DNA from: Adiantum capillus-veneris
Lineage: Eukaryota > Streptophyta > Polypodiopsida > Polypodiales > Pteridaceae
Reading direction: 5' to 3'
Assembly: GCA_014529385.2 (NCBI GenBank)
Contig: CM043959.1
Location: 87,366,529 to 87,430,528, forward strand
DNA length: 64,000 bases
The notes under the pieces were generated by a model. The model had not been told where the DNA came from. It saw only the letters and a program-made list of their open reading frames with translations, and ran no database searches. The stretch's first letter is position 1, and every line of letters starts with the position of its first letter. The translations under genes and the position numbers were made by a program. Positions 54,791 through 64,000 of this stretch are shown piece by piece.

Positions 54791-55150
54791 TTATAGTATC
54801 TCCCATCTCAAAATCTTGAATTCCCAACTTAGTGGCCAACTCCGTTGATATGAAGTTGTGAGTAGAGCTAGGTCAAAGAGAATAAGGGCATCATGCTCCC
54901 GTACTTTTCCCCAAGCATAGGAGAGGTATGAGCCTTTGCAATGAGTATCCTCTTTTGGAGCTTCAACCATGGAAGCTCTAGGAGTGTCATTGCGTACATT
55001 TCTTTTGGGACAAGAATGATAACCATGTCCTTGCTCCCCACACTTAAAGCATTTATGGTCTTTACGAAAGGCCTCCAATTCTTTAGGAGAGAGCTTATTT
55101 TTTCCTTTGTAAGCTCCTTTTTCCTTGGCCTTGTTGTTATTGGTGTTTGC
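54791..55150 (-). pseudogene. Element A gag C-terminus with zinc knuckle
   Basis: 'CFKCGEQGHGYHSC' is a normal CX2CX4HX4C knuckle, followed by a frame towards protease. The gag frame runs into the truncated LTR at 55151, so the ATG at 55177 lies in LTR sequence and is not the true start. The capsid domain, leader and primer site are deleted. Confidence 0.8.
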
Positions 55151-55670
55151 ATTTAAAATTTCAAAAACCTTAGTCATTTAAGCATAAAAATCACCTCAAG
55201 ATTTGGGTAAGGTTCCCACAACCACTTTAAGCATCTTAGCACCTCATGCTTGGGTAGGATTCCCACCTCGAGGTTAGCCCTAGCTTGCGTAAGGTCAAAT
55301 GACTTTTTAACACTGACTTTTGGAGGTCTTTAATGAAGCTAACCTAAGGTCTTTTAAGCTCTATTAGATGCAGGTTGCTCTTTGATATACTACCTCCGTT
55401 TGGACCCTTTTTGAGATGTAACCATCTCTCCTCTTGGTCTCTTGCTGAGGTAAATCTAGAAGCATTTATTGCACATTGCTCTTTGGTAGACCGTCTCCTT
55501 TTGGACCCCTATTGAGATGCAACCATTTATCCTTTCGGTCCCCTGTTCAGATAGGTCTAGAAGCACATATATATATACTAGCTCTTGTTTCCCTTTTATC
55601 TTCCCATATTAAGTGATAAGTATAATATGAGAAAATCATTTGGTAAAGTTAGATATTATACTTTATGACA
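55151..55670 (-). mobile_element. Truncated 5' LTR of element A
   Basis: Matches 34400-34922. Its outer end (TGTCATAAAG on the minus strand) abuts copia RNase H through the target duplication CTGAT (55671-55675). The inner about 1.2 kb of the LTR is missing. The break joins gag at a short shared sequence (ATTTAA(A/C)ATTTC). Confidence 0.85.
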
Positions 55671-55675
55671 CTGAT

Positions 55676-55900
55676 TGTCAGTGTAAATGGTGTTGGCAGT
55701 GTCTTGTCCAACACCCAAATCAGCCCTAAGGCATCTAAGCCATACACGCTTAATCGTAGCTATGAAGACTGTTCGATACTCAGCCTCACAACTAGAAGTG
55801 GGCATAGTAGGTTTCTTCTTGCTCAACCATGAGATACATGAACTGCCAAGCATGAAACAAAAACCACTTGTGGACACTCATGTGTCAAAACAATTAGCCC
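55676..55900 (-). pseudogene. Copia RNase H, N-terminal part
   Basis: 'STSGFCFMLGSSCISWLSKK', 'SSCEAEYRTVFIATIKRVWL' and 'NTIYTDNQ' form the middle of copia RNase H. The frame is interrupted after the Gln codon by element A and resumes at 33206 with 'SALAIARNP'. Confidence 0.88.
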
Positions 55901-56099
55901 AATCTGAGTACGAAAAAGCATGTAAATATGGTGGCAATGTTCCCCCCTTGGGATAAAACAAGCCAAGATATAATGTGCCACTCAAGTAGAAAAAAATCCT
56001 CTTAACAGTCTGTCAATGCTTAGACCCTAGGCTATGCATAAATTTGCTGACTTGTGAAACTGCAAACTAATTATTTGGCCTCGTGTTGCATATATAAAT

Positions 56100-56950
56100 A
56101 AGGCATCCAACATCAATTTGGTAAAGAGTGAAATTGATAGAATCACCAGCATCATGAAGACTCAATTTCAAACATGTTTCCATGGGAATGGCAATAGGTT
56201 CGCAATCCTCAAGTCCAAACTTACATAGCAATGTCTCTATGTAACTTGTCTAGCACAAGGCAATACCACCATCACACTGCTTAAACTGTATGCCCAAGTA
56301 ATGATGCAACAACCCCAAATCTTTCATTTTGAAAATAGCAATCAAATTAACCTTAAATACAGCAATATGTGCCTCATTCAGACCAGTGATAATCTAATCA
56401 TCCACATATAGAACAACGATGAGAAGTATATCGCCCTCACGCTTTACATACAAAGTGCTTTTTGTTGGTCTGCTACAAAATCCTCGTTTGACCAAATGAG
56501 TGTCATCTTTCTCATACCACGCACGAGGAGATTGCTTCGACCCATACAAAACTTTCTTACATTTGCACACTTTATCCTCTTGTCCTTTCTTGACAAAACT
56601 GTGACGTGGTGTTACATAAAATTCCTCAAATATGTCACTTTTCAAGAAAGCAGTAACAATGTCTGATTGATGTACGTCCCAACCAAAACAAGCTACCAGT
56701 GCACATAGAAAACACACACTAGTCATACGACAAGTGGGAGCAAAAGTCTCTTCATAATTTATGCCTTCTGTTGTGCATAGCCTTTTGCAACAAGTCGAGT
56801 CTTATACCAATCAATCTCACCATCCGGCTTGCATTTCAACTTGTAAACCCACATTGTACTAATGGCCTTTTTGCTAGGAGGCAAATCACATAAATTCCAT
56901 ATGTCATTTTTGATAAGTGCATCATACTTTGATTGCATGGCAACCATCCA
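56100..56950 (-). pseudogene. Copia reverse transcriptase
   Basis: 'ALIKNDIWNLCDLPPSKKAI', 'WVYKLKCKPDGEIDWYKTRL', 'VAKGYAQQ', then after a frame change 'DVHQSDIVTAFLKSDIFEEF', 'CKKVLYGSKQSPRAWYEK' and catalytic 'LYVDD' (56408-56394). Further RT continues in broken frames to about 56100. In an active element this enzyme synthesises cDNA. Multiple stops rule that out here. Confidence 0.88.
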
Positions 56951-57479
56951 ATTTTTTGAGTTCTGTGCTTCATGAAAAGAAGAGGTTCCTCAACATCACA
57001 TAAACTAGAAATAGCCAAAGCGTATCAATATGATGAATAAGATGCATGGCAAGAACCTGAATGAGTACGACTAGACAAAGGTGTATCCAATTTACTGTCA
57101 CGCAAAGTATGCACCAACCATTTTGACATACCTCTAGACTCTCATTCTCAGTTCTTTCCTCATCAAGTACATCATGCATCTCCATAAAAAATTGGCCGAT
57201 CTGTAACATTTTCAGAAACCCCTATAGGTTGTACATTTGCCTCATTGTAATTTACATTCGAACATCCACCACTTAAAAAAGGTAATAAATTATCATAGAT
57301 GTCTTATGACCTTACATTTTTGTCTCTAGTACATGAATACAAGGGCTGAAAAGAATCTTCCACAAACACAACATCCCGTGATCCCAAGATACACTTTGTT
57401 TGCGGACGGTACAACCTTTAACCTTTGCTTTCAGCACTATAACCAACAAAAATGCACTTGATAGACTTATCATCCAATT

Positions 57480-58170
57480 ATTTGTGCCTCATTTGTGGGA
57501 TCAAAGCATAAGCCAAACACCCAAAAACATGCATGTGATCAATAGATGGCTTTCTATCATGCCATGCTCCATATGGAGTCATAGACTGCAAAGCTTTTAT
57601 AGGACACCTGTTGAGTACATAAGTGGCAGAATGATGGCCTCAAGCCAAAACAAATGTGGCAAAGCTTGATTTTTGACCAAACATCTGTCATCTCTGTAAG
57701 CGACCTGTTATTCCTTTTAGCGACACCATTTTGTTGAGGCGTATACGGCACTATACATTGGTGTTTTATCCTACAACTAGCCAAAAATGCATTAAATTCA
57801 TGAGACATATACTCCCCCCCTCCATCATAATGGAGGGTGTCCATAGTACATTTAGAGACATAAACATGCATGCCTAGAGTAATCATTAATGAAAGTCATG
57901 AAGTAAAGGTAATTTCCCAAGGACGGAGTTTGCATTGGCCCATAAACATCATTATGCATGAGCTATAACTTGCATGTAGCCCTGACTGAACCATCCTTTG
58001 GAAACTTCAAACACTGCATATCTTACCCAAAATACAACCTTCACAAACATGCTTAATAGGTACTTCAAGAGGCGGCCAAGAAGCAACCATATCAGATTTC
58101 TACAAACGCCTCAAACTGGCAAAATTCAGATGCCCAAAATGTGCATGCTAAAGTTTTGGATTTAAAATAG
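57480..58170 (-). pseudogene. Copia integrase with pre-integrase zinc domain
   Basis: Zinc domain 'HAHFGHLNFASLRRL' with 'CEGCILGK' (about 58150-58020). Core around 57850-57700: 'YDGGGEYMSHEFNAFLASCR' (Asp), 'YTPQQNGVAKRNNRSLTEM' (Glu changed to Lys in the 'NGVAE' position). Then 'DHMHVFGCLAYALIPQMRHK' (about 57540-57480) and the 'FVGYS' C-terminal part. Frame breaks occur throughout. Confidence 0.82.
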
Positions 58171-58294
58171 CCTTAGAATCCAAAACTGTATTTGCAAAAT
58201 TCTACCCACACTTGTCATACAAAGTGAGCTTATACAGACCACAACATAAAATGCTTGATGCAACAATCTCATCACCAAAATTGAGATCATGAAC

Positions 58295-58560
58295 TTAACA
58301 TCTGTCATCCACAAATTTCACAACAAGACCAAGTGCAAATATGGACAAAAGGCTCTTCCTGATCCTAGGTACATAAAGTGCATCAACGAGTGTGAAAGAA
58401 CTGCCATTCGTAGCAGTCAGCATGATCTTTCCAAGTCCCTTGATCGGATAAGAGGCATTGTTGGCACAAGTGACTAAATTCCCATGAGGGACATCCTTGA
58501 GAGAGGTAAACAAGTCACAATGAGAGGTAATATGCTTGCAACACCACTATCAAAGTACCA
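58295..58560 (-). pseudogene. Copia protease-distal region
   Basis: 72-codon frame with 'VTCANNASYPIKGLGKIMLT' and 'LVDALYVPRIRKSLLSI', the conserved link between the aspartic protease and the pre-integrase zinc domain. The protease active-site part (about 58560-58700) is too damaged to read. Confidence 0.7.
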
Positions 58561-58708
58561 CACAAGAGCATCTGCAGCAACTGACATACATGCATCATGG
58601 AAAAAAGAATCATGAGTGCACTATGCACTAAAATCCCATGGTGCACCAACATCAACATCACAATCTCCTTTCACAGAAGACTCAACAATAGCTGCATTTG
58701 TCGTGAAA

Positions 58709-59637
58709 TCAACCTCTTTCTTCCTTAGCCTCTATTTCCTTCAACTTAGGACATTGCTTGATAAAGTGATCATTAGCTTTACAATAATGGCAATGCATCT
58801 TCTTTTTTCCCTTTTCACGAGAATTTCGAGACAAGTTGCTACCAACAAAAGCATTAGGAACAAGTGATTTACCACTCGTAGAAGAACCAAGAGAAGTGGC
58901 TACATTGTTGTTACCACCTTTTCTTTGATCATCAATAAAGGCATGTTCAATTGCACGTTGTTTAGCCCTATTTTTTTGGAAAGTGACTCTTGCAATAGCA
59001 ATGTGCATAAAGCATCAAACTTGACAAATTTTGGATTTCCTTGGGTCATAAGTCTCAAAGTACTAGAAAAATTATGGGAAGAATCTATTAAAGCATGAAT
59101 AGTTTGCACAACAAAATTGTCAGAAATGGATTTGCCTGTAGAAATAAGTTGCTCATTAATATCCTTGACACCAGTAAGGAAAGTGTCCATCTCATCTTCC
59201 TCATGCATAATCTTCGACTTCTACTCTTTAGACAACAATGCATTTTTAGCCTCATTACAACTTGCATAAAGACTAGCCAGAATATCCCAAGCCTATTTTG
59301 CAAATTTTGCTGAACAATTATGAGGAGTAATAGTGTGCTTCACAGACAACATAATCAATGCATGAGTCTGTGCATCTCTTACATCCCAACGAGCTTGCTC
59401 AACTGTAGGCAAAACAAATTTGGCAGTAACAACCCTACTATCAAAACCTGCAACATCCTCAACATCGTCTACATCCTCAAAACCAAGATGTACATCAATG
59501 CCCTGCACAATATTCCAAACGCCCTTTGACACAAAGATATGTTGCATTATGTAAGCCCACATAGGGTAAATTTTCCCATCCAATCGATCCTGATCAACTA
59601 CAAATATCTTGAAGACATTTGTTTTGTTGTCTGCCAT
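58709..59637 (-). pseudogene. Copia gag
   Basis: Start at 59637: 'MADNKTNVFKIFVVDQDRLD' and 'PMWAYIMQHIFVSKGVW', typical UBN2-type copia capsid. It continues over stops with 'MHEEDEMDTFLTGVKDINEQ' (59208 on), and a knuckle 'CHYCKANDHFIKQC' (CX2CX4HX4C) at about 58790-58750. Two frame changes separate the pieces. The longer ATG at 59715 is unlikely to be the start because the conserved MADN start lies inside it. Confidence 0.85.
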
Positions 59638-59983
59638 GGCGAATGCCTGCACCTGATGTGAAAACAGTCTGAAAAGAGGAGAAACAAAGTGGGACCAACA
59701 CATGCTATATAGCACAACCCGTAGAGGACTGCAAGGGACCTTTTATGTAGAAAACGACACTGACAAAAAAATTGCACAAAATGACAAAATTGCATGCGCA
59801 ACATTGCGTGTAGTGGTGGAGGCCGAAATGAGCCCGAATCAAAAATCTAAGTAGACTAAGCTCTATAAGATCTTGCGAAGTATTTGTTGACCTACTCATG
59901 CTCACCAAAGCTCACAAAAATTGAAGAAAGTGAGCAAATGTGTGCTAGAGTTGCTGGCGACTAAGCCGCGAAGGATGCAACTT

Positions 59984-59995
59984 GCTCTGATACCA
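59984..59995 (-). other. Copia primer-binding site
   Basis: Minus strand TGGTATCAGAGC, a perfect initiator-Met tRNA complement, two bases from the LTR end. Confidence 0.92.
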
Positions 59996-59997
59996 AT

Positions 59998-60237
59998 TGT
60001 TGGAAATAGGGTTGCAAGAAAACACACAGAGCTGGAGAAGATGAAGGAAGATCAAGGCACATGAAAAAGAGTGTATTACTTAGTGTGAAATGGAAAGATA
60101 AGATAGATCTATAGTGATGGGTGTATATACAAGGCATGTGGGGGAAAACCTCCTAGAGTGAGGGAAAAAATGCCTCAGCGGTCCTAAGTGTGTGCACACA
60201 CATCACTACCACATGTATATGGTAACAATGTCTAACA
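59998..60237 (-). mobile_element. Copia 5' LTR (240 bp)
   Basis: On the minus strand TGTTAGACATTG... to ...CCTATTTCCAACA, bounded by the inverted TGTT/AACA, with a TATA-like GTATATACACC. On the right it borders LRR-kinase pseudogene sequence. Confidence 0.9.
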
Positions 60238-60239
60238 GA

Positions 60240-61735
60240 GTTGATATATTTTCTTCCTTTATTATAGCCTGTTTTCAGGTGTCTTCCAAGGAGCTACAGA
60301 TGGCATGAATGTCCCTGATGAGTTCCTTATATTTTCGATGGGGGACACTTCAAAATGTTTGGTGTCCTTAGAGACTTGCAGCAGCCTTGCTACAATAGAT
60401 ATCAATTGTTGCAACTTCATGAAGCGCCTCCCTGGCACCACTATCGACTATGCCTAACATGAAAGATATGGTTTTGTGGGGCAACTTTATAGAGTAGGAA
60501 ATCCCCATTGACATCTGCAACACAACAAGGCAATTATAGATATTGATGCCCAACCTCAACCTTATCAACAACACCACCCCACCCACCCTCTCAAATTGCA
60601 ACATCCTGGAGTGGCTAATGATTTCAAAAGTCGTCTCACAAGTGACATTGCGTCGAAGTTGGGACTTATGCTGCCAATAACGAATTTGCTACACTTTGGC
60701 AATAATTCATTGTCAGACACAATTCCATCCACACTTGGAAACTACAAGTATTTGCTGGTGTGGTTGGATCTTAGCAGTAATGAGCTAGAGCGCATCATCC
60801 TTCGCGAACGGACCAAGCAAGTAGGGAAGGTGATAAAAGGAACGCTCAATATTGGTTTGCGATTTAGGTATTTTAAGTATCTATATGGAGATGTATGCAT
60901 AGAGTATGGATTGGGTTCAATGCTTACCATGAGAAGAGTTCACCCTTTAAGACTAAGCAAAATTCCAAACTTCTAGAGATGCAACCTTAGAGTTCCTATG
61001 GAGAAATTGCACCATACTATATCCCTAACCCTTCAGTATCTAGTGAAGGTAGCCTAACATTCTTTGATGTTGGCCAGAACAAGCTAACATGCAACATCTC
61101 TTCCAGCCTAGGCAACCTGGTCCAATGCTCCATTCTCCACCTGGACCATAACCACGTTTAAGTCCCTATCCCCTCTAAGCTATCAAAGTTGGGGATCATA
61201 AATTAGTTTGATTTGTCAAACAACAACCGATCCGACTACATTCCCAACTCTGGTAAGTACCCTACCTTTCCAGCTTCAAGCTTTGCCAACAACCCCTATC
61301 TGTGTAGCACACCTTTCCTAAGCAGCGTCTCTTCCATCAAACAATTCCCATACCTTCACGAATAGCTTGTCCTCAAGCCACTATCGGCAATTCAAATATA
61401 AGATTATGCTAGTTGTTGTTTCCATGGTTGCAACGTTACCCCTCGTTGTTGCAAGCTTTAAATGTTCATTTCATAAGATTGAACCATAGAATCACATGAA
61501 GGAACTCATGATGATAATTCCATGGACAAGATATCGATCACTTATATGTCCTCAAGCAGCACATCCCACAGATCCTATTTAGTAAGAAGAAATTTCACTC
61601 AACATCAATGTCTCCTTATGCGGAGGTACATGGCTCTACAAGATATTCTACAGAGAGCTCAAAGAGGATCAAAAGAAATTCATCTAAGTGATACTAAGAA
61701 TATGCTTCCAACAAATTTTAATCAAATCTGATATT
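60240..61735 (+). pseudogene. Leucine-rich-repeat receptor kinase, decayed extracellular part
   Basis: Plus-strand frames: 'CSSLATIDINCCNFMKRLPG' (about 60375-60435), 'VGQNKLTCNISSSLGNLVQC' and 'SILHLDHNH' (about 61065-61160), 'IPSKLSKLGIIN.FDLSNNN' (about 61165-61225), then the juxtamembrane 'PASSFANNPYLCSTPFLSS' (61275-61335) and a hydrophobic segment 'MLVVVSMVATLPLVVASFKC' (about 61405-61465). These are LRRs followed by the capping motif and a transmembrane helix. No kinase domain is recognised after it. About six stops or frame changes are present. The family perceives peptides or hormones at the plasma membrane; this copy is dead. The copia LTR ends only a few bases upstream. Confidence 0.75.
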
Positions 61736-61754
61736 GGTTTTTTTGTTTTCTCAA

Positions 61755-61800
61755 ATCTACAATCTCTACTATCGAAATCTACAATCTCTACTATCGATAG
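61755..61800. repeat. 22-23 bp direct repeat
   Basis: AATCTACAATCTCTACTATCGA occurs twice in tandem near 61755 and 61778. The AT-rich stretch 61800-62460 shows no gene that I recognise. A 107-codon hydrophobic minus-strand frame (62219-61896) is probably chance. Confidence 0.8.
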
Positions 61801-62467
61801 TTCCAATAATTTAATAGATTTCGAATGAATAAGATCTTTAGCTAAAGGTAATTTATACACAAGCGGGCTTTGAATCCACATGAGCTTGTTGTTTTTTAAT
61901 CATGATTCAAAATGACAAATAGTAGAGAATATGTTAAGAATAATAGAAAACCACAAAGACCAGAATCAAGATTGACATTGTATGCTATGCTTAGGTGTTC
62001 ATCTATGTTTAACACAAGTGGTTCAAGAAAAGAAAAATCCAATGTAAAAAGAATAAAGTCAAACTCGACTATAAAAGGTGTCAAAAAGTCCCATTCCTTA
62101 GATAAATATAGTCTATAGAAGTCTATGCCAATAAAACAAGTAATAAGAGCAATGATAAAAAAGGACACAATATAGGGTTGATTTACATTAAAAAACACAA
62201 AGAAAGGAAAATATGACATTAATTATTGTGTTGGTAGCCACTGTTCAATACTTTTTCAAAGTTCGACAAGCTAGAAATCTAGGAAAAGTTGACACTAATT
62301 ATTGTAATTGGTTACACAACGAGGCCCTAGTATCTCATCTTTTAAGACCTCATCCCATGTGTTTTTTAAATAAAACTTCTTGATTACTTTGGCATTAGTC
62401 TCTTGGATTTTCCCCTTTTTCCCTATAATATTTCTACTTTCTTGTTTTGGATCTGGGGCTATAAAAT

Positions 62468-62647
62468 CTAAATAAATTTTTGTTTGTAGCCAGCACTTTC
62501 TCTTACTTTTTCAATAGATTCTTCTCCCCATACTACGCGAGTTTTATCTTCCTTTAAGACATACTGACAAATAGTTTCCCAGACCTTATGAGTACTCACA
62601 TGACATTGCTGCCCTTTGAATTCTGAGAAGGCTTCACGTATAACACT
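62468..62647 (-). other. 59-codon open segment of protein-like composition
   Basis: Bounded by in-frame stops, no ATG. The text 'REAFSEFKGQQCHVSTHKVW' and 'TRVVWGEESIEKVRES' has the balanced composition of a real protein, unlike its surroundings. It may be an exon or processed remnant. Not assigned to a family. Confidence 0.3.
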
Positions 62648-62842
62648 TCATATTGTGTTTTAAATATCACTTTCATTCCACACACCCACTTGTTTATGAT
62701 GCGCACCTTTTTCGTGAGTCTTTGTACATATAATAATACATTTACAAGTAAATCGCTCAGTGAGCTAGGAAATTATATTATCGAGTATTACCAAAGAATG
62801 ATTTCCCCATTCAGCATGGTCCAGTCCCCTCTTCTCTTAGAT

Positions 62843-62854
62843 TGGTATCATAGC
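62843..62854 (+). other. Primer-binding-site-like sequence
   Basis: TGGTATCATAGC, one base from the initiator-Met tRNA site. The sequence that follows (GGGAGCTATGGAGGAGG... then a TC tract) matches, in inverse orientation, the sequence next to the site at 3519-3530. Confidence 0.5.
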
Positions 62855-62896
62855 TAATGGGAGCTATGGAGGAGGGGGAAAGCAGGCGTGGAGGAT

Positions 62897-62952
<56 letters not shown>

Positions 62953-64000
62953 GCCATGGAGAGCTAGGAGAAGTGGACAAGCCTCTTCCAGGTACAAAAG
63001 AGACGGTCATGGTGCATGGATGGTGCAAGGACTCCAAGCTCAAGGTGGGTTTATGACAAGCTGGCAACGGACATGGCCGTAGGAACAAGCCCTCTCATGG
63101 AAGTTTTTGGGAGATCAAAGGACAGTAGGAAACGTCGTTTATTTGAAGGAGGAGAAGTCGTTCTACATGAAATTGGGCAAGATAGGGCTCATTGAGAGCG
63201 TAGGAAGTAAACAAGCTCTTCTTGTTCATTGATGAGACGGGGCAAAGGTGGCCCGTGGGTAGCGCCTTTGTCCTTCTTCATTCTCACTTCATCGCAGTGC
63301 CATGATAGAGCAGGTTTATTATTTTTCTCTATTTTTGGAGCTTTGGGGAGCTCAATTTTGGGCACCCCTCCCCGTGCAATGAGTATTTTCCCACGCGCTC
63401 CAACACCGAATTTTTAAGGCCGTAGGCACTCGCATGTGAGGCATGCAAGCAGCATAGCACATAAAAATGAAAAGTCATGATTTTCTCTATAATATGCCGA
63501 GTTTTCAAAGATTCAAAAGTCTTCATGTACTTTGCAAGAAATTCAAGCGATGATATCTACCAAAGCAATCGGCTCACCACGATTCCCCACGATTGCGCAA
63601 GCAAGGCTTGTTTGTCTTCATGGAGGCGAGAAATTTGCTAATTGTACTTAAGGTAAAATCTAATTAAGGCTTAGGCAAGTGAAAAACTTAGGCAAGGCCG
63701 CTTTGGCAAGACTCAAAATCAACAAAGAGATCGACCATGGTTTTCGGTTTGGCAGGGATGACCAATTGTACTACAAAGATACTTGGCAAGGATGATCATT
63801 AATTACAATTACAAGAAGTCAACAACCATCTTCTTCTAGTTCATAGTTTTTGGGCATGGATCCTAGGCTAGTTAATTGAACCTGATGCAGTCAGAAATGG
63901 TCATTCTCAACCCATTATCGGCAAGACATATCCAACTAGATTTCAAGAGTAAGTGCTAGTAGTATTGGACAACCTAGGTACACTTTTTCTGCGCAATCAC
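62855..64000 (+). mobile_element. Leader-like region of a plus-strand element, runs off the window
   Basis: Non-coding to the window end, with no ORF of note. It contains a reverse copy of AAGCCTTGCT (63600-63609) and AGGC(A)AG-rich text (GGCTTAGGCAAG, 63668 on). With the left edge of the window it forms an inversely oriented pair of what seems the same element family. Confidence 0.35.
62900..62951. repeat. (TC)n microsatellite
   Basis: Pure TC units shortly after the primer site, as in the related sequence at 3407-3495 (inverse). Confidence 0.95.

Larger units (their letters stand above)
33207..55670 (-). mobile_element. Element A (Ty3/gypsy), inserted in copia and holding element B
   Basis: The outer limits are two related LTR ends flanked by an imperfect 5-bp duplication inside copia RNase H. 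Own parts: 3' LTR 33207-34922, polypurine tract 34923-34936, 3' untranslated piece to 35192, then (right of B) RT/RNase H, protease, gag fragment and a truncated 5' LTR 55151-55670. Integrase, primer site and gag N-terminus are missing. PR text resembles chromovirus-type gypsy elements. Confidence 0.75.
32925..60237 (-). mobile_element. Ty1/copia element, split by element A
   Basis: Own parts: 5' LTR 59998-60237, primer site 59984-59995, gag, protease, integrase, RT, RNase H to 55676, then 33206-32925. The 3' LTR is missing on the left, where element C begins. Domain order gag-PR-IN-RT-RH is that of copia. Confidence 0.85.

Noticed and set aside
55150-55177. ATG at 55177 as gag start of element A
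   Set aside because: It lies in truncated LTR sequence joined to gag; the true gag N-terminus is deleted.
61896-62219. 107-codon hydrophobic frame considered as plastid or mitochondrial membrane protein transfer
   Set aside because: Very AT-rich, no organellar protein recognised, no neighbouring organellar sequence.
1-64000. tRNA, rRNA or other structural RNA genes
   Set aside because: No cloverleaf with A/B boxes or rRNA segment was noticed by eye; the tRNA-like matches are primer-binding sites next to LTRs. A tRNAscan run would settle it.

Overview
The window reads as heterochromatin-like DNA from a large-genome land plant. No intact host gene is visible. Nearly everything that can be identified is LTR retrotransposon (Ty3/gypsy and Ty1/copia), often nested and broken. 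There are also two clusters of decayed pentatricopeptide-repeat (PPR) sequence, one decayed leucine-rich-repeat receptor kinase, and many (GA)n, (TC)n and (CA)n tracts. Plant origin rests on the PPR and LRR-kinase remnants and the plant-type element architecture. The repeated 'DAITYA.TLKA.G' PPR style would suit a non-flowering vascular plant such as a fern, but that is a guess.

Layout. 1-4.2 kb: non-coding leader of a minus-strand element (copia-type primer site at 3519-3530) carrying seven copies of one 10-mer. 5.0-6.2 kb: PPR pseudogene (-), cut by an LTR at 6166. 6.2-7.3 kb: LTR and gag start of gypsy element H (+). 7.6-11.7 kb: gypsy element D (+), gag-PR-RT, truncated. 11.86-18.47 kb: element E (+), gag-PR, with an inverted gag copy in front of it. 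18.47-24.4 kb: element F (+), partial LTR, integrase end, full LTR, two small related ORFs, gag. 25.0-25.6 kb: LTR of element G (+). 26-30 kb: PPR-like debris (+) among microsatellites. 30.1-32.9 kb: 3' half of Tat-type element C (-).

32.9-60.2 kb is one nest, all on the minus strand. A copia element (LTR 59998-60237; gag, integrase, RT, RNase H) is split inside its RNase H by gypsy element A (33207-55670, imperfect 5-bp target duplication). A is in turn occupied by element B (35193-52350, LTRs of about 940 bp). B has a long leader, gag, protease, RT, a damaged integrase, a second protease-like domain after the integrase, and an extra ORF near the 3' LTR. A 3.1-kb block (B LTR + part of the extra ORF + A RT/RNase H) occurs twice, at 35193-38302 and 51410-54521. 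60.2-61.7 kb: LRR receptor kinase pseudogene (+). 62.84-64 kb: leader of another element (+), resembling the left end of the window in inverse orientation.

The most interesting object is element B. Its two non-coding regions, one on each side of the gag-pol block, hold nine copies of a 24-base palindrome (half-site AGACATCATACG) spaced by about 285 or 130 bases. It also encodes a second retropepsin-like domain fused behind the integrase, followed by tryptophan-containing basic repeats, and an unrecognised extra protein. A repeated DNA site plus extra element-encoded proteins resembles the logic of known transposon anti-silencing systems, but that link is inference.
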